This document shows positions 51,508-62,110 of a stretch of DNA of 64,000 nucleotides, in pieces; positions within the stretch are counted from its first letter, which is position 1; the number at the start of each line of letters is the position of its first letter. The notes under the pieces were generated by a model. That model saw only the letters and a program-made list of their open reading frames with translations. It was not told where the DNA came from and did no database searches. Source of the stretch: Sphingomonas sp. (GTDB lineage Bacteria; Pseudomonadota; Alphaproteobacteria; Sphingomonadales; Sphingomonadaceae); contig NZ_JAGHZV010000006.1 of NCBI RefSeq assembly GCF_017745215.1, positions 62,001 through 126,000 on the forward strand. Reading direction: 5' to 3'. The position numbers and the translations under genes are program-made.

Positions 51508-52274
51508 GCGAGCTTCGCGCGCTGGTCGCTTCGCCCACGCCGCCCGCCCAGGCCGCGGCCGAGGAGCTGCGCGAGCGCTATTCGTGGGTGCCGATCGAGG
51601 AAGCCGAGGTCGTGGTCGCGCTGGGCGGCGACGGCTTCATGCTCCAGACGCTCCACGCGATGATCGACCGCGAGCGCACGCTCCCGGTGTTCGGGATGAA
51701 CCTGGGCACGGTGGGCTTCCTGATGAACGACTGGGGGTTCGAGAAGCTCGACGAGCGGCTGGTGAAGGCGCGCCCGTTCCGCGTGAGCCCGCTGCGGATG
51801 AACGCGGTGACGATCGAAGGCGACAGCTTCCGCTCGCACGCGATCAACGAAGTCTCGTTCCTGCGCGAGACGCGCCAGACCGCGAAGCTCGAGATCGCGG
51901 TCAACGACCGCATCGTGCTGCCCGAACTGGTGTGCGACGGCATGCTGGTGGCGACGCCCGCGGGATCGACGGCGTACAACCTTTCGGTCCAGGGCCCGAT
52001 CCTGCCGCTCGGCTCGGCGATGCTGGCGATGACGCCGATCAGCCCGTTCCGCCCGCGGCGCTGGCGCGGCGCGATCCTGCCCGACAAGGCGCGCATCGCG
52101 ATTCGCGTGCTCGAGGCCGAGAAGCGCCCGGTGAGCGCCGTCGCCGATCAGCGCGAAGTGCGCGAAGTCGCCCAGGTCGACATCGCGATCGACCATGAGC
52201 ACGACCTCACTTTGCTCTTCGACCCCGAGCATGCGCTCGACGACCGGATCACGATGGAGCAGTTCGTCGCTTAG
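51504..52274 (+). CDS. nadK: NAD kinase
   Basis: 256 residues, a compact alphaproteobacterial form. Phosphorylates NAD to NADP. Motifs: VVALGGDGFMLQTLH, FGMNLGTVGFLMND, INEVSFLRE and the substrate loop ATPAGSTAYNLSVQGPILP. Translationally coupled to moaA; the pairing has no obvious metabolic logic apart from shared expression. The gene ends 67 bases before tRNA-Asn. Confidence 0.95.
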   Translation: MSELRALVASPTPPAQAAAEELRERYSWVPIEEAEVVVALGGDGFMLQTLHAMIDRERTLPVFGMNLGTVGFLMNDWGFEKLDERLVKARPFRVSPLRMNAVTIEGDSFRSHAINEVSFLRETRQTAKLEIAVNDRIVLPELVCDGMLVATPAGSTAYNLSVQGPILPLGSAMLAMTPISPFRPRRWRGAILPDKARIAIRVLEAEKRPVSAVADQREVREVAQVDIAIDHEHDLTLLFDPEHALDDRITMEQFVA

Positions 52275-52295
52275 CCCCTTAGGGAATTTGACGGG

Positions 52296-52323
52296 TTGCA
52301 TCGCCGGAATTCGGGGCTATAGA
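52296..52323 (+). promoter_or_regulatory. Predicted promoter of tRNA-Asn
   Basis: TTGCAT, a 16-base spacer, TATAGA, ending 18 bases before the tRNA. Followed by a GC-rich CCCCCC run. Position and hexamers fit a sigma-70 promoter for the single tRNA gene. Confidence 0.5.
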
Positions 52324-52341
52324 GCCCCCCTCACCGGCTAT

Positions 52342-52416
52342 TCCCTGATAGCTCAGCGGTAGAGCTCTCGACTGTTAATCGAGCGGCCGTTGGTTCGAAT
52401 CCAACTCAGGGAGCCA
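52342..52416 (+). tRNA. tRNA-Asn (GTT)
   Basis: 75 bases including an encoded CCA. Acceptor TCCCTGA pairs with TCAGGGA (discriminator G). The D-arm contains TAGCTCAGCGGTAGAGC, the anticodon stem-loop CTCGACTGTTAATCGAG with anticodon GTT at 52374-52376, and the T-arm GTTGGTTCGAATCCAAC. All stems close. No integrase or repeat indicates use as an attachment site. Confidence 0.97.
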
Positions 52417-52452
52417 GCCTTTCCGGCCGACGGGCGCATCGGCGCCACGGGC

Positions 52453-53255
52453 TCAGGCCCCCAGCGAATCGAGTGCGCCGAGCGTCGGGGCCAGGTAGCT
52501 CGCGCCGAACAGCCGGACGTGCACCAGCAGCGGCCAGAGCCGGTACACCGGCTGCCGCTCGCGCCAGCCGGGCGCGAGCCCCAGCGCATCGTGGAAGCGC
52601 GCGGGCGGATGGTCGAACAGGCCGAGCATCGCCACGTCGACTTCGCGGTCGCCATGGCAGCAGGCCGGGTCGATCAGCCCATTCACCCTCCCACCGGCGA
52701 CGAGGATGTTGCCGCCCCAGAGGTCGCCGTGAAGCAGCGCCGGATACGGATCGCGCGGGAGATGCTCGGCGAGGCGGTCGGCGAGCGCTTCGACGCGGCG
52801 CGCGACGGGCGCGGGCAGGTGCGGCAGGTGACAGCGCAGGCGGTTGTCGGCCCAGAAGCGTGGCCAGTCGTTCGACCAGCCGTTGGGAATCGCGACGCGG
52901 CCGAAGCGATATCATGGTGCCAGCCATAGCGCTCGCCCACGGCGCCGTGCAGCCGGTTCAGCACCGAGGCGAGATCGTCCCAGGCGGAGGTGCCGTCCGC
53001 GGCCAGTTCCGCCATCACCAGCAGCCCCTCGCCCACGCCGAGCACGTCGGGCGCGGGCGCGCCCGTCGCGGCGATCGCGGCGAGCATCTCGCTCTCGGCC
53101 AGCACATCCGGACCCGGCTTGGCGATCACGCGCCGGCCATCGGCGAGCGTCAGTCGATAGACCGTGGAAAGGTCGCCGCCCGAAAGCGGCACGGCGCCGC
53201 GGACCTCGGTCGCGAGCAGCCTGGCGGCGGTGTCGGCAAGCGCCGAAGCGTTCAT
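52453..53255 (-). pseudogene. Fructosamine kinase family gene with a frameshift
   Basis: The 5' part (53255 to about 52912) reads ADTAARLLATEVRGAVPLSG, YRLTLADGRRVIAKPGPDV and LHGAVGERYGWHHD in one frame. The 3' part continues in a second frame with FGRVAIPNGWSNDWPRFWAD, ALLHGDLWGGNIL (catalytic loop HGDLWxGN) and LIDPACCHGDREVDVAM (metal-binding DP), ending at 52453. The break lies at CATGATATCGCTTCGG, consistent with one missing base. Without it the gene would encode about 267 residues, normal for the family, which phosphorylates fructosamines for protein deglycation. Either a recent pseudogene or a sequencing error. Confidence 0.82.
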
Positions 53256-53290
53256 GCCTCTGGTTTAGGCCGGCGCCTCGACCAATCAAT

Positions 53291-53372
53291 CGTCATCCCG
53301 GCGAAAGCCGGGACCCAGGGCCGCAAGCGATGTCCTCTGTAACTCTGGGTCCCGGCTTTCGCCGGGATGACG
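53291..53372. repeat. Long-form intergenic palindrome, forward orientation
   Basis: CGTCATCCCGGCGAAAGCCG then GGACCCAG on the left and the complement CTGGGTCCCGGCTTTCGCCG then GGATGACG on the right, 28 perfect bases. The loop contains GCGATGTCCTCTGTAA. Lies between the fructosamine kinase remnant and the histidine kinase gene, both on the minus strand. Confidence 0.9.
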
Positions 53373-53403
53373 GGTCGGGATTGTCGCGCTTCCTTCCCTG
53401 ACC

Positions 53404-54237
53404 TCAATCCTGCGCGCCCGGCAGCGCGAAGACGAAGTCGGCGCCGCGCTCCGCCACCGGCGTCTCGAGCCACAGCGCGCCGCCATGCGCCTCGACGATC
53501 GTGCGCGAGATCGGCAGGCCCAGCCCGCTGCCGCGCGGCTGGGTGGTGAACAGCGGCTCGAACAGCCGGTCGGCGATCTCCGCCGCGACGCCAGGGCCGC
53601 TGTCGGCCACGCGGACGAACACCATTTCGTCCTCGCGCCACGTCGCCACGCGGATGCGCTTTTCGGCCGCGCCGTCCATCGCCTGCACGGCGTTGCGCAG
53701 CAGGTTGGTGAGCACCGTCTCGATATGGATGCGGTCGGCGAGCACCGCCGCGGCATCGGGCTGGAGGTCGAGCTCCAGCGCCACGTCGCTCCCGGCGCCG
53801 ATCGTGGTCCAGGCGGTCGAGATCATCGGCGCGAGCGGCTCCGCGCGCGTCTGCACCGCACCCGAGACGACGAAGTTGCGCATGCGGCGCACCAGATCGA
53901 TCGAGCGGTTGTTCTGCCGCGCCGCGCTCTCCAGCGTGCCGGCGAGGTCCTCGAGCGCCTCGACGCAGCGGCGCACCGCTGCGATGCTCGTCTCGAGATA
54001 ATTGCTCGCCGCCGTCAGCGGCTGGCTCAGCTCGTGCGCCATCGCCGAGGCCATGGCGCTCGCCGCGGTCAGCCGCGCGCGGGCCGCCGGATCGGCGTGG
54101 CAGAGAAACGAGTCATGCGCGTCCTGGGCTGCTTCAGCAGGATTGTTGCGACCGATATCCCCCTGGGGCCCCGATAATTGCTGTGCACGATTCGAAGGTC
54201 GATTGAAGGTCAATGCGTGTCTCCAACGGCGCGTCAT
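53404..54237 (-). CDS. Sensor histidine kinase without a sensor domain (FixL/TtrS-type core)
   Basis: 277 residues from the ATG at 54237. After about 50 unstructured residues comes a kinase core with H-box AMAHELSQPLTAASNYLE (phosphoacceptor His68) and HATPase motifs TNLLRNAVQAM, VADSGPGV, LFEPLFTTQPRGSGLGL and ISRTIVEAHGG. The HELSQPL form is typical of FixL-like kinases. There is no PAS domain, membrane segment or linked response regulator, so the input must come from another protein. It diverges from an AraC regulator. Confidence 0.85.
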   Translation of the reverse strand: MTRRWRHALTFNRPSNRAQQLSGPQGDIGRNNPAEAAQDAHDSFLCHADPAARARLTAASAMASAMAHELSQPLTAASNYLETSIAAVRRCVEALEDLAGTLESAARQNNRSIDLVRRMRNFVVSGAVQTRAEPLAPMISTAWTTIGAGSDVALELDLQPDAAAVLADRIHIETVLTNLLRNAVQAMDGAAEKRIRVATWREDEMVFVRVADSGPGVAAEIADRLFEPLFTTQPRGSGLGLPISRTIVEAHGGALWLETPVAERGADFVFALPGAQD

Positions 54238-54359
54238 GACGCAAAAAGCCCCGATTTTTCGGGTCGTTGAGTTGATCGATCTGAAATTCCCGCTATCTGC
54301 ACGGTGCGGAATGTTACCGTTAACGGCCGCGCGCTCTACGCCTGCGTTAACCTTTTCTC

Positions 54360-54409
54360 TTTGCAAATCGCGACAAGGCCTTTGCAATTGACGTCGCGAG
54401 GCATAAATT
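54360..54409 (+). promoter_or_regulatory. Predicted promoter and direct-repeat operator upstream of the AraC-type gene
   Basis: TTTGCAA occurs at 54360-54366 and 54381-54387, exactly 21 bases apart (two helical turns). The second copy provides a possible -35 TTGCAA followed by a 16-base spacer and TAAATT. AraC proteins usually bind direct repeats about two turns apart next to the -35, so autoregulation is plausible. The rest of the 226-base divergent spacer has no gene. Confidence 0.45.
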
Positions 54410-54463
54410 CATTCCGCTGTCGCAAAGTCGACCGAGTCTTGCGGCGGCGGAGGAGCTGTTGCG

Positions 54464-55528
54464 TTGACCTGGGCGCGTGCCGCCACCCTGCGTACCTATG
54501 TCGAGCTCGCGCGCAACGTTGGGCTTGATCCCTATCGGATGCTCGCCAAGGTCGGGATCGACGCCTCGCAGCTCGCCGACCCTGAATCGCGGATCAGCGC
54601 CAAGGCGCTCGCCCAGCTGCTCGAGGACAGCGCGGTCACCGCCAAATGCCCCGAGTTCGGCGTGCTGCTCGCCGAGGGGCGCAGCTTCGCGTCGCTCGGG
54701 CCGCTCACGCTGTTGCTCGAGCACCAGCGCACGCTGCGCGACGCGATCGAGACATTCATCCGCTACCAGGGCATCCTCGGCGGCACCCTGCTCGCCAGCC
54801 TCGAGGAGCACCAGGACAGCGCGATCATGCGCATCCAGATCCTCTCGCAGCTCAGCTATCCGCCGCGCCAGTCGATGGAATATGTCGTCGCCAATTGCGC
54901 GCGGGCGCTGCGTTCGCTCGGTGGCGAGGCGTGGACGCCCGAGTCGGTGCATCTGATGCACCGCACCCCTGTCGATCCCGCGCCCTATCGTCGCGTGTTG
55001 GGCACGCGCGTCGAGTTCGAGAGCGGGTTCAACGGCCTCGTCTACACGCGCGAGGCGCTCGCCCGCGTCAATCCGAACGCCGATCCCGGCATGGCCGACT
55101 ATGCCCGCGACTATGTCGAGACCTTCCTCCAGGACGTCGAGGCGCCGTCGGTGGTCGAGCGCGTGCGGCGCGCACTCTACATGCTGCTCTCCTCGGGTCG
55201 CGGCACGATCGACCAGGTCGCGCTCCACCTCGGGGTCGGCCCGCGCACGCTCCAGCGCCTCCTCGGCACCGAAGGCGAGAAATTCTCCACCGTGCTCAAC
55301 TGCGTGCGCCGCGAGCTGGTGGTGCGCCACCTCAACAACCCCGCCCAGCCGCTCGGCACGATCGCCGAGTTGATGGGCTATTCGAACCTCAGCTCGTTCA
55401 CGCGCTGGTTCACCGGCGAGTTCGGCGTGTCGCCCGGTGCGTGGCGCAACGGCGCGGGCGTGGCGGCGAGCGCGGTCGCACCACCCGCGCTCAACGACAC
55501 CGGCGCGATTCCGCTGACGGCGGCGTGA
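54464..55528 (+). CDS. AraC-family transcriptional regulator
   Basis: 354 residues from a TTG at 54464, with GGAGGAG nine bases upstream; no better ATG exists before the conserved start. N-terminal arabinose-binding-like domain of the OruR/ArgR-like group (ARNVGLDPYRMLAKVGIDAS, FGVLLAEGRSFASLGPLTLL) and a C-terminal AraC DNA-binding domain with two HTH units: IDQVALHLGVGPRTLQRLLG and LGTIAELMGYSNLSSFTRWF. Ligand and targets are unknown. A histidine kinase lies on the opposite side of the shared spacer. Confidence 0.9.
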   Translation: MTWARAATLRTYVELARNVGLDPYRMLAKVGIDASQLADPESRISAKALAQLLEDSAVTAKCPEFGVLLAEGRSFASLGPLTLLLEHQRTLRDAIETFIRYQGILGGTLLASLEEHQDSAIMRIQILSQLSYPPRQSMEYVVANCARALRSLGGEAWTPESVHLMHRTPVDPAPYRRVLGTRVEFESGFNGLVYTREALARVNPNADPGMADYARDYVETFLQDVEAPSVVERVRRALYMLLSSGRGTIDQVALHLGVGPRTLQRLLGTEGEKFSTVLNCVRRELVVRHLNNPAQPLGTIAELMGYSNLSSFTRWFTGEFGVSPGAWRNGAGVAASAVAPPALNDTGAIPLTAA

Positions 55529-55561
55529 TGCCACTTCCCGTTCGCTGCCACCTTCCTTCTT

Positions 55562-55589
55562 CGTCATCCCGGCGAAAGCCGGGATGACG
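55562..55589. repeat. Short-form intergenic palindrome
   Basis: CGTCATCCCGGC-GAAA-GCCGGGATGACG, identical to the copy at 35.5 kb. It follows the AraC-type gene by 34 bases and may serve as its 3' hairpin. Confidence 0.88.
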
Positions 55590-55653
55590 GTTGTAGGGGC
55601 CTGGATTGCCGATCCCGCCTTGCACCCATCCCGACGCCCTGCGATCATGGGCC

Positions 55654-56667
55654 ATGAGCGACCTCGACGCCTTCATCACGGGCCTGCCCAAGGCCGAGCT
55701 CCACCTCCACATCGAAGGCAGCCTCGAGCCCGAGCAGATGTTCGAGTTCGCGCGGCGCAACGGCGTCGACATCCCGTTCAAGAGCGTCGAGGAGGTCCGC
55801 GCGGCCTATCAATTCTCGAACCTCCAGGACTTCCTCGACATCTATTACGCCGGCGCCAACGTGCTGCGCACCGAGGACGATTTCCGCGAGATGGCGCTGG
55901 CCTATTTCGACCGGGCGGCGGCCGACGGCGTCGTCCATGCCGAGATCTTCTTCGATCCCCAGACGCACACGCACCGCGGCATTCCCTTCGGCGTCGTCGC
56001 GAACGGCCTGCTCGCAGGCATGGCCGAGGCCGAGGCGAGGCACGGACTCACCTCGAAGCTGATCCTCTGCTTCCTGCGCCACCTCGACGAGGAGGATGCG
56101 TTCAGGACGCTCAACCAGGCGCAGCCGTGGATCGAGCAGATCGAAGGCGTCGGGCTCGATTCCTCCGAGGTCGGCCATCCGCCGTCGAAGTTCGAGCGCG
56201 TCTTCGCCGCCGCCGCCGCGATGGGGCTCAAGCGCGTCGCCCATGCCGGCGAGGAGGGCCCGCCGGAATACGTCCACGAAGCGCTGGACCTGCTCCAGGT
56301 CGACCGCATCGACCATGGCAACCGCAGCCTCGAGGATCCGGCGCTGGTCGCCCGGCTCGCGCGCAGCTCGATGACGCTCACCGTCTGCCCGCTCTCCAAC
56401 GTCAAGCTGTGCAACGTGCCCTCGATCGACGCGCACCCGATCGACCGCATGCTGCGCCTGGGCCTGCGCGCGACGATCAACTCCGACGACCCCGCCTATT
56501 TCGGCGGCTATGTCGGCGAGAACTACCGCGCCGTGGCGCGCGGCCGCGGGCTCGGCCGCGACGACTTCGTCACGCTGGCGCGCAACAGCTTCCTCGGCTC
56601 CTTCCTTCCCGACGATGTCGTGGCGGCGCACCTCGGCCGGCTCGACGCCTATTGCGAGACGCATTGA
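55654..56667 (+). CDS. add: Adenosine deaminase family enzyme, adenine deaminase-like
   Basis: 337 residues from the ATG at 55654. Zinc and catalytic motifs: KAELHLHIEGSLEPE, HAGEEGPPEYV, IDHGNRSLED and INSDDPAYFGGY. Features such as AEIFFDPQTHTHRG and CPLSNVKLCNV point to the adenine deaminase branch of the family (adenine to hypoxanthine) rather than classical adenosine deaminase. The next gene, one base beyond its stop, is a purine-type phosphoribosyltransferase, which supports a free-base salvage route. The symbol is by family; substrate needs an assay. Confidence 0.88.
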   Translation: MSDLDAFITGLPKAELHLHIEGSLEPEQMFEFARRNGVDIPFKSVEEVRAAYQFSNLQDFLDIYYAGANVLRTEDDFREMALAYFDRAAADGVVHAEIFFDPQTHTHRGIPFGVVANGLLAGMAEAEARHGLTSKLILCFLRHLDEEDAFRTLNQAQPWIEQIEGVGLDSSEVGHPPSKFERVFAAAAAMGLKRVAHAGEEGPPEYVHEALDLLQVDRIDHGNRSLEDPALVARLARSSMTLTVCPLSNVKLCNVPSIDAHPIDRMLRLGLRATINSDDPAYFGGYVGENYRAVARGRGLGRDDFVTLARNSFLGSFLPDDVVAAHLGRLDAYCETH

Positions 56668-56668
56668 G

Positions 56669-57187
56669 ATGGCGATCAAGTTCACGCCCTTCACCCATGA
56701 CGAGATGGTCGCCGGGGTCCATGCCGTCGCCGAGACGATGGATGCCGAGGGCTGGCGCCCCGACCTGCTCGTCGGCGTGGGGCGCGGCGGGCTCACCCCC
56801 GCGGTATTCCTCTCGCACCGCATGGGGCTGCCGCTCGTCTCGATCGACCATTCGACGCGGATCGCCCAGTTCGGCGAGGAGCTGGTCGCCGTGCTCGCCG
56901 CGCGCACCCGCGAGGGCCAGCACCTTCTCTTCGTCGAGGACATCAACGACAGCGGCAAGACGATCGGCGAGCTCCGCGCCGGCCTCGCCGCGCATGGCGC
57001 GGTGGCCGAGCACGTCCGCTTCTCGGTGCTGATCGACAACAGCCGCTCGCGCCAGCAGGTCGACTATCGCTTCCGCCGGATCGACCGTGACATCGACAAG
57101 GACTGGTTCGTCTTCCCCTGGGAAGCGATGGCCCCCAAGGAAACGCTCGCGGAGGAAGCGCTCGAAGTGCCCGAGCGACTCGGCTGA
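56669..57187 (+). CDS. Purine phosphoribosyltransferase
   Basis: 172 residues, ATG at 56669 directly after the deaminase stop (TGAGATG). Type I fold with PPi loop LVGVGRGGLTPAVFL, flexible region STRIAQFGEELVAVL and the PRPP motif LLFVEDINDSGKTIGEL. It should convert hypoxanthine, guanine or xanthine plus PRPP to the nucleotide. Placed after an adenine deaminase-like gene, hypoxanthine or xanthine is the natural substrate (inference). The C-terminal WFVFPWEAMAPKET is typical for Gpt/Hpt-like proteins. Confidence 0.87.
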   Translation: MAIKFTPFTHDEMVAGVHAVAETMDAEGWRPDLLVGVGRGGLTPAVFLSHRMGLPLVSIDHSTRIAQFGEELVAVLAARTREGQHLLFVEDINDSGKTIGELRAGLAAHGAVAEHVRFSVLIDNSRSRQQVDYRFRRIDRDIDKDWFVFPWEAMAPKETLAEEALEVPERLG

Positions 57188-57237
57188 CCGCACGTGCAGG
57201 GCGTTTCGTCGCGGCGCCCTCCGGAAAGCAGCTCCCG

Positions 57238-57266
57238 TTCAGCCAGTTGGCGCGATCTGGTATAAT
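57238..57266 (+). promoter_or_regulatory. Predicted promoter of the lipoprotein gene
   Basis: A perfect TATAAT at 57261-57266, with TTCAGC 17 bases upstream as a weak -35. Transcription would start near 57273, giving a leader of about 38 bases before the ATG at 57311. This is the only consensus -10 of this quality noticed in the window. Confidence 0.55.
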
Positions 57267-57310
57267 GGAGGCACTTCATGTCCACCCTTCTCCAGTCTCC
57301 CGGAGGAACC

Positions 57311-57895
57311 ATGCGGAAAACAGTAATGAAACGCGGCGTCGCGATCGCCGCGCTGGTCGCAGCAGGGCTCGCGGTCGCGTCGTGCGCTACCCCGACTCCC
57401 TATCAGCCCGCCACCGGCACCGGCCAGTATCGCACCGGCTATTGGGACGAGCGGATCGACACCGACCATTTCCGCGTCACCTTCGCGGGCAACAGCCTGA
57501 CCTCGCGCGAGACGGTCGAGCGCTACCTCCTCTACCGGTCGGCCGAGCTCGCCGTGCAGAACGGCTATGACTATTTCATCCTGGTCGACCGCGACACCGA
57601 GACCAAGACGAACACCTATACCGATCGCGGCTTCGGCGACGGGCCGTTCGGCTATTGGCACCCCTATTGGCGCTGGTATGCGCCGCGCTGGGGCTGGCGG
57701 AGCTACGACCCGTTCTTCGACGATCCCTTCTGGCGTGGCAGCGACTGGGACGTGCGGACGGTCCAGCGCTTCGAAGCGAGCGCGAACATCGCGGTGGGCA
57801 AGGGCGCCAAGCCCGGCGACAACCTGCGCGCCTTCGATGCGCACGAGGTGCTGACGCGGCTGGGGCCGAACATCGCGATGCCGGCGGCGCACTAG
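57311..57895 (+). CDS. CC0125/CC1285-type lipoprotein
   Basis: 194 residues from the ATG at 57311 (GGAGGAA upstream). The lipobox is LAVASC, predicting lipid anchoring at Cys near residue 25. The family pattern follows: PYQPATGTGQYRTGYWDERI, DHFRVTFAGNSLTSRETVER and YLLYRSAELAVQNGYDYFIL. A Trp/Tyr-rich insert (YWHPYWRWYAPRWGWRSYDP) is striking. Conserved in Caulobacter and sphingomonads; no known function. Own promoter and terminator. Confidence 0.87.
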   Translation: MRKTVMKRGVAIAALVAAGLAVASCATPTPYQPATGTGQYRTGYWDERIDTDHFRVTFAGNSLTSRETVERYLLYRSAELAVQNGYDYFILVDRDTETKTNTYTDRGFGDGPFGYWHPYWRWYAPRWGWRSYDPFFDDPFWRGSDWDVRTVQRFEASANIAVGKGAKPGDNLRAFDAHEVLTRLGPNIAMPAAH

Positions 57896-57910
57896 GACTT
57901 CTTCTCTCAG

Positions 57911-57938
57911 GCCCTCTCCCGCTTTTGCGGGAGAGGGC
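57911..57938. terminator. Bidirectional terminator between the lipoprotein gene and secA
   Basis: GCCCTCTCCCGC and GCGGGAGAGGGC form a perfect 12-base stem with a TTTT loop, 15 bases after the lipoprotein stop and 26 bases from the end of secA on the other strand. The convergent placement indicates use in both directions. Confidence 0.72.
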
Positions 57939-57964
57939 TTAGCGCATCGAACGCCTGGACCCTC

Positions 57965-60706
<2,742 letters not shown>

Positions 60707-60837
60707 GGGAATTCCTGTCTGTCGATTGCGTTGGATGAACCGGCGCGCCGGCCGTTCAACGGTTCGCGCGCCTGCCTGTGCCATCACGGCACCAAAGGAT
60801 CGGCCGGCGCCCGGAAGGCGTCAGCCTCGCGCGAAGC

Positions 60838-61128
60838 CTATTCGAGCCGGCGCTCGGGCGCGGCGCGCCCCTGGCCGACCGGCAGCGCCTCGGGCCGCGG
60901 CGTCGCCGCCCGCGCCACGCGCATCGTCGGCAGCGCCGCCGCGAGCGGCATGCTGCGCGAAGGCTGGACCGCGGCCTGCGCGGCTTCGATCGCCTGCACC
61001 ACCGCGACGCCCTGCACCTGCCGCGCCGACGCGCGATCCCCCGCCGCGCCGGTCAGGCTCGCGAGCAGGGCAGTGAGGAGCAGCAGCAGTTCCAAGGGTG
61101 AGGCAGTCTCTGTGGAAGCTGCGTTCAA
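60838..61128 (-). CDS. Possible small exported protein upstream of secA
   Basis: 96 residues if a TTG at 61128 is used; no good ribosome site is seen, so the start is uncertain. A hydrophobic core LELLLLLTALLASLTGAAG looks like a signal peptide, followed by an Ala/Val/Arg-rich mature part (QVQGVAVVQAIEAAQAAVQP). It is in the same direction as secA, 131 bases upstream. High Ala/Arg content weakens the case; it could be a chance frame. Confidence 0.4.
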   Translation of the reverse strand: MNAASTETASPLELLLLLTALLASLTGAAGDRASARQVQGVAVVQAIEAAQAAVQPSRSMPLAAALPTMRVARAATPRPEALPVGQGRAAPERRLE

Positions 61129-61194
61129 GCGCAGCAGGGGAGCGACATAGTGTGTCGCAACCGGTTCGCCAATCGAAAACGCAGCACCGCTTCG

Positions 61195-62055
61195 TCAGCG
61201 CGACTTGCCGGGCGCCGTGGAATCGCCGCCGCGCACGAACGTCATCGTGTAGCGCGCGTGCGCCGTCTGCTCGCCACCACCCGAAACGGGCTCATATTCT
61301 AGGCCCGGGATGCAAGTGACGAACCACGACGGTGCGATCTGCTCTGCGCCGGCGAGCTTGCACGCCGTGATGAAGCCCTGGGCATCGAGCGCGAACGCGC
61401 TTTCGGTCCGATACACGGCCTCGCCGGCCGGCGGGGCATAGCGCGGCAACGGCATCGTCTCGAACTGCTGCGTGTCGATGCGCGTGACCAGGCGGATGCC
61501 TTCGCCTTCGCCGTGGAGAAGCACGCCGATGTAATCGGGCATCCCCCGCGCCAGCTCGCACGGATCAGCCGGTTCGCTCGGAACCGCGCCGAAGCGCCGC
61601 ACCTTGCAATTGCTGATCCCGCCCCGCTCGTCGACCAGGAAGCTTGTGACGACGGCCCAGGACGCGCGCGGCGACACGGCCATGTCGGGCATCCGCCAGG
61701 TGAAGCGCGACGACCAGGTCGACGGGATCGCGGCGCCCTGCGAGTCGGTCGCCGGGTAGAATCGCGCGCGCCGGCGCAACAGCGCACAAGTGGTGACGTC
61801 GAGCAACGGCCAGCCCGAGGATCGCGTCAGCGTGCAGCGGCTCACACGGCCGTCGGCTTCGATATCGAGCCGGAAGCCCACGCTGCCCTGCTCATATTGG
61901 CGGATCGCGCCGGCCGGATAATCGTCGTTGGTCACCCAATTCTGCGGCGCGTCGCGCGGAGAGACCCTTGAGTTCGGCGGCGGCGGCGATTGCGGCGCCG
62001 TCTGGTCCATCGGCGCGGTCCGGACCGCCACAAGTGCGAGCAGCAGTTCGATCAT
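61195..62055 (-). CDS. Exported TonB-C-terminal-like protein
   Basis: 286 residues from the ATG at 62055, with AAGGGGAAG upstream. A hydrophobic start (MIELLLALVAVRTAP), a Pro-rich spacer (QTAPQSPPPPNSRVSPRDAP) and a TonB-like domain: AIRQYEQGSVGFRLDIEADG, VSRCTLTRSSGWPLLDVTTC, ALLRRRARFYPATDSQG. A second half (about 140-286) has no family I recognise, with paired cysteines (SNCKVRRFG, DPCELARG). Too short at the N-terminus to be a classical TonB, so probably a periplasmic protein carrying the domain. Confidence 0.8.
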   Translation of the reverse strand: MIELLLALVAVRTAPMDQTAPQSPPPPNSRVSPRDAPQNWVTNDDYPAGAIRQYEQGSVGFRLDIEADGRVSRCTLTRSSGWPLLDVTTCALLRRRARFYPATDSQGAAIPSTWSSRFTWRMPDMAVSPRASWAVVTSFLVDERGGISNCKVRRFGAVPSEPADPCELARGMPDYIGVLLHGEGEGIRLVTRIDTQQFETMPLPRYAPPAGEAVYRTESAFALDAQGFITACKLAGAEQIAPSWFVTCIPGLEYEPVSGGGEQTAHARYTMTFVRGGDSTAPGKSR

Positions 62056-62110
62056 GAGCTTCCCCTTGCCGGGCGTTGTCGCAAGCTTGCCGGCCAAGCG
62101 CAACGGAAGG

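Noticed and set aside
52342..52416. tRNA-Asn as an integration site of a mobile element
   Set aside because: No integrase, no direct repeat of the tRNA 3' end and no change in gene content next to it.
20891..55589. Repeated palindromes as a possible CRISPR array
   Set aside because: Copies are kilobases apart, are strong inverted repeats in both orientations, and have no regular spacers or cas genes.
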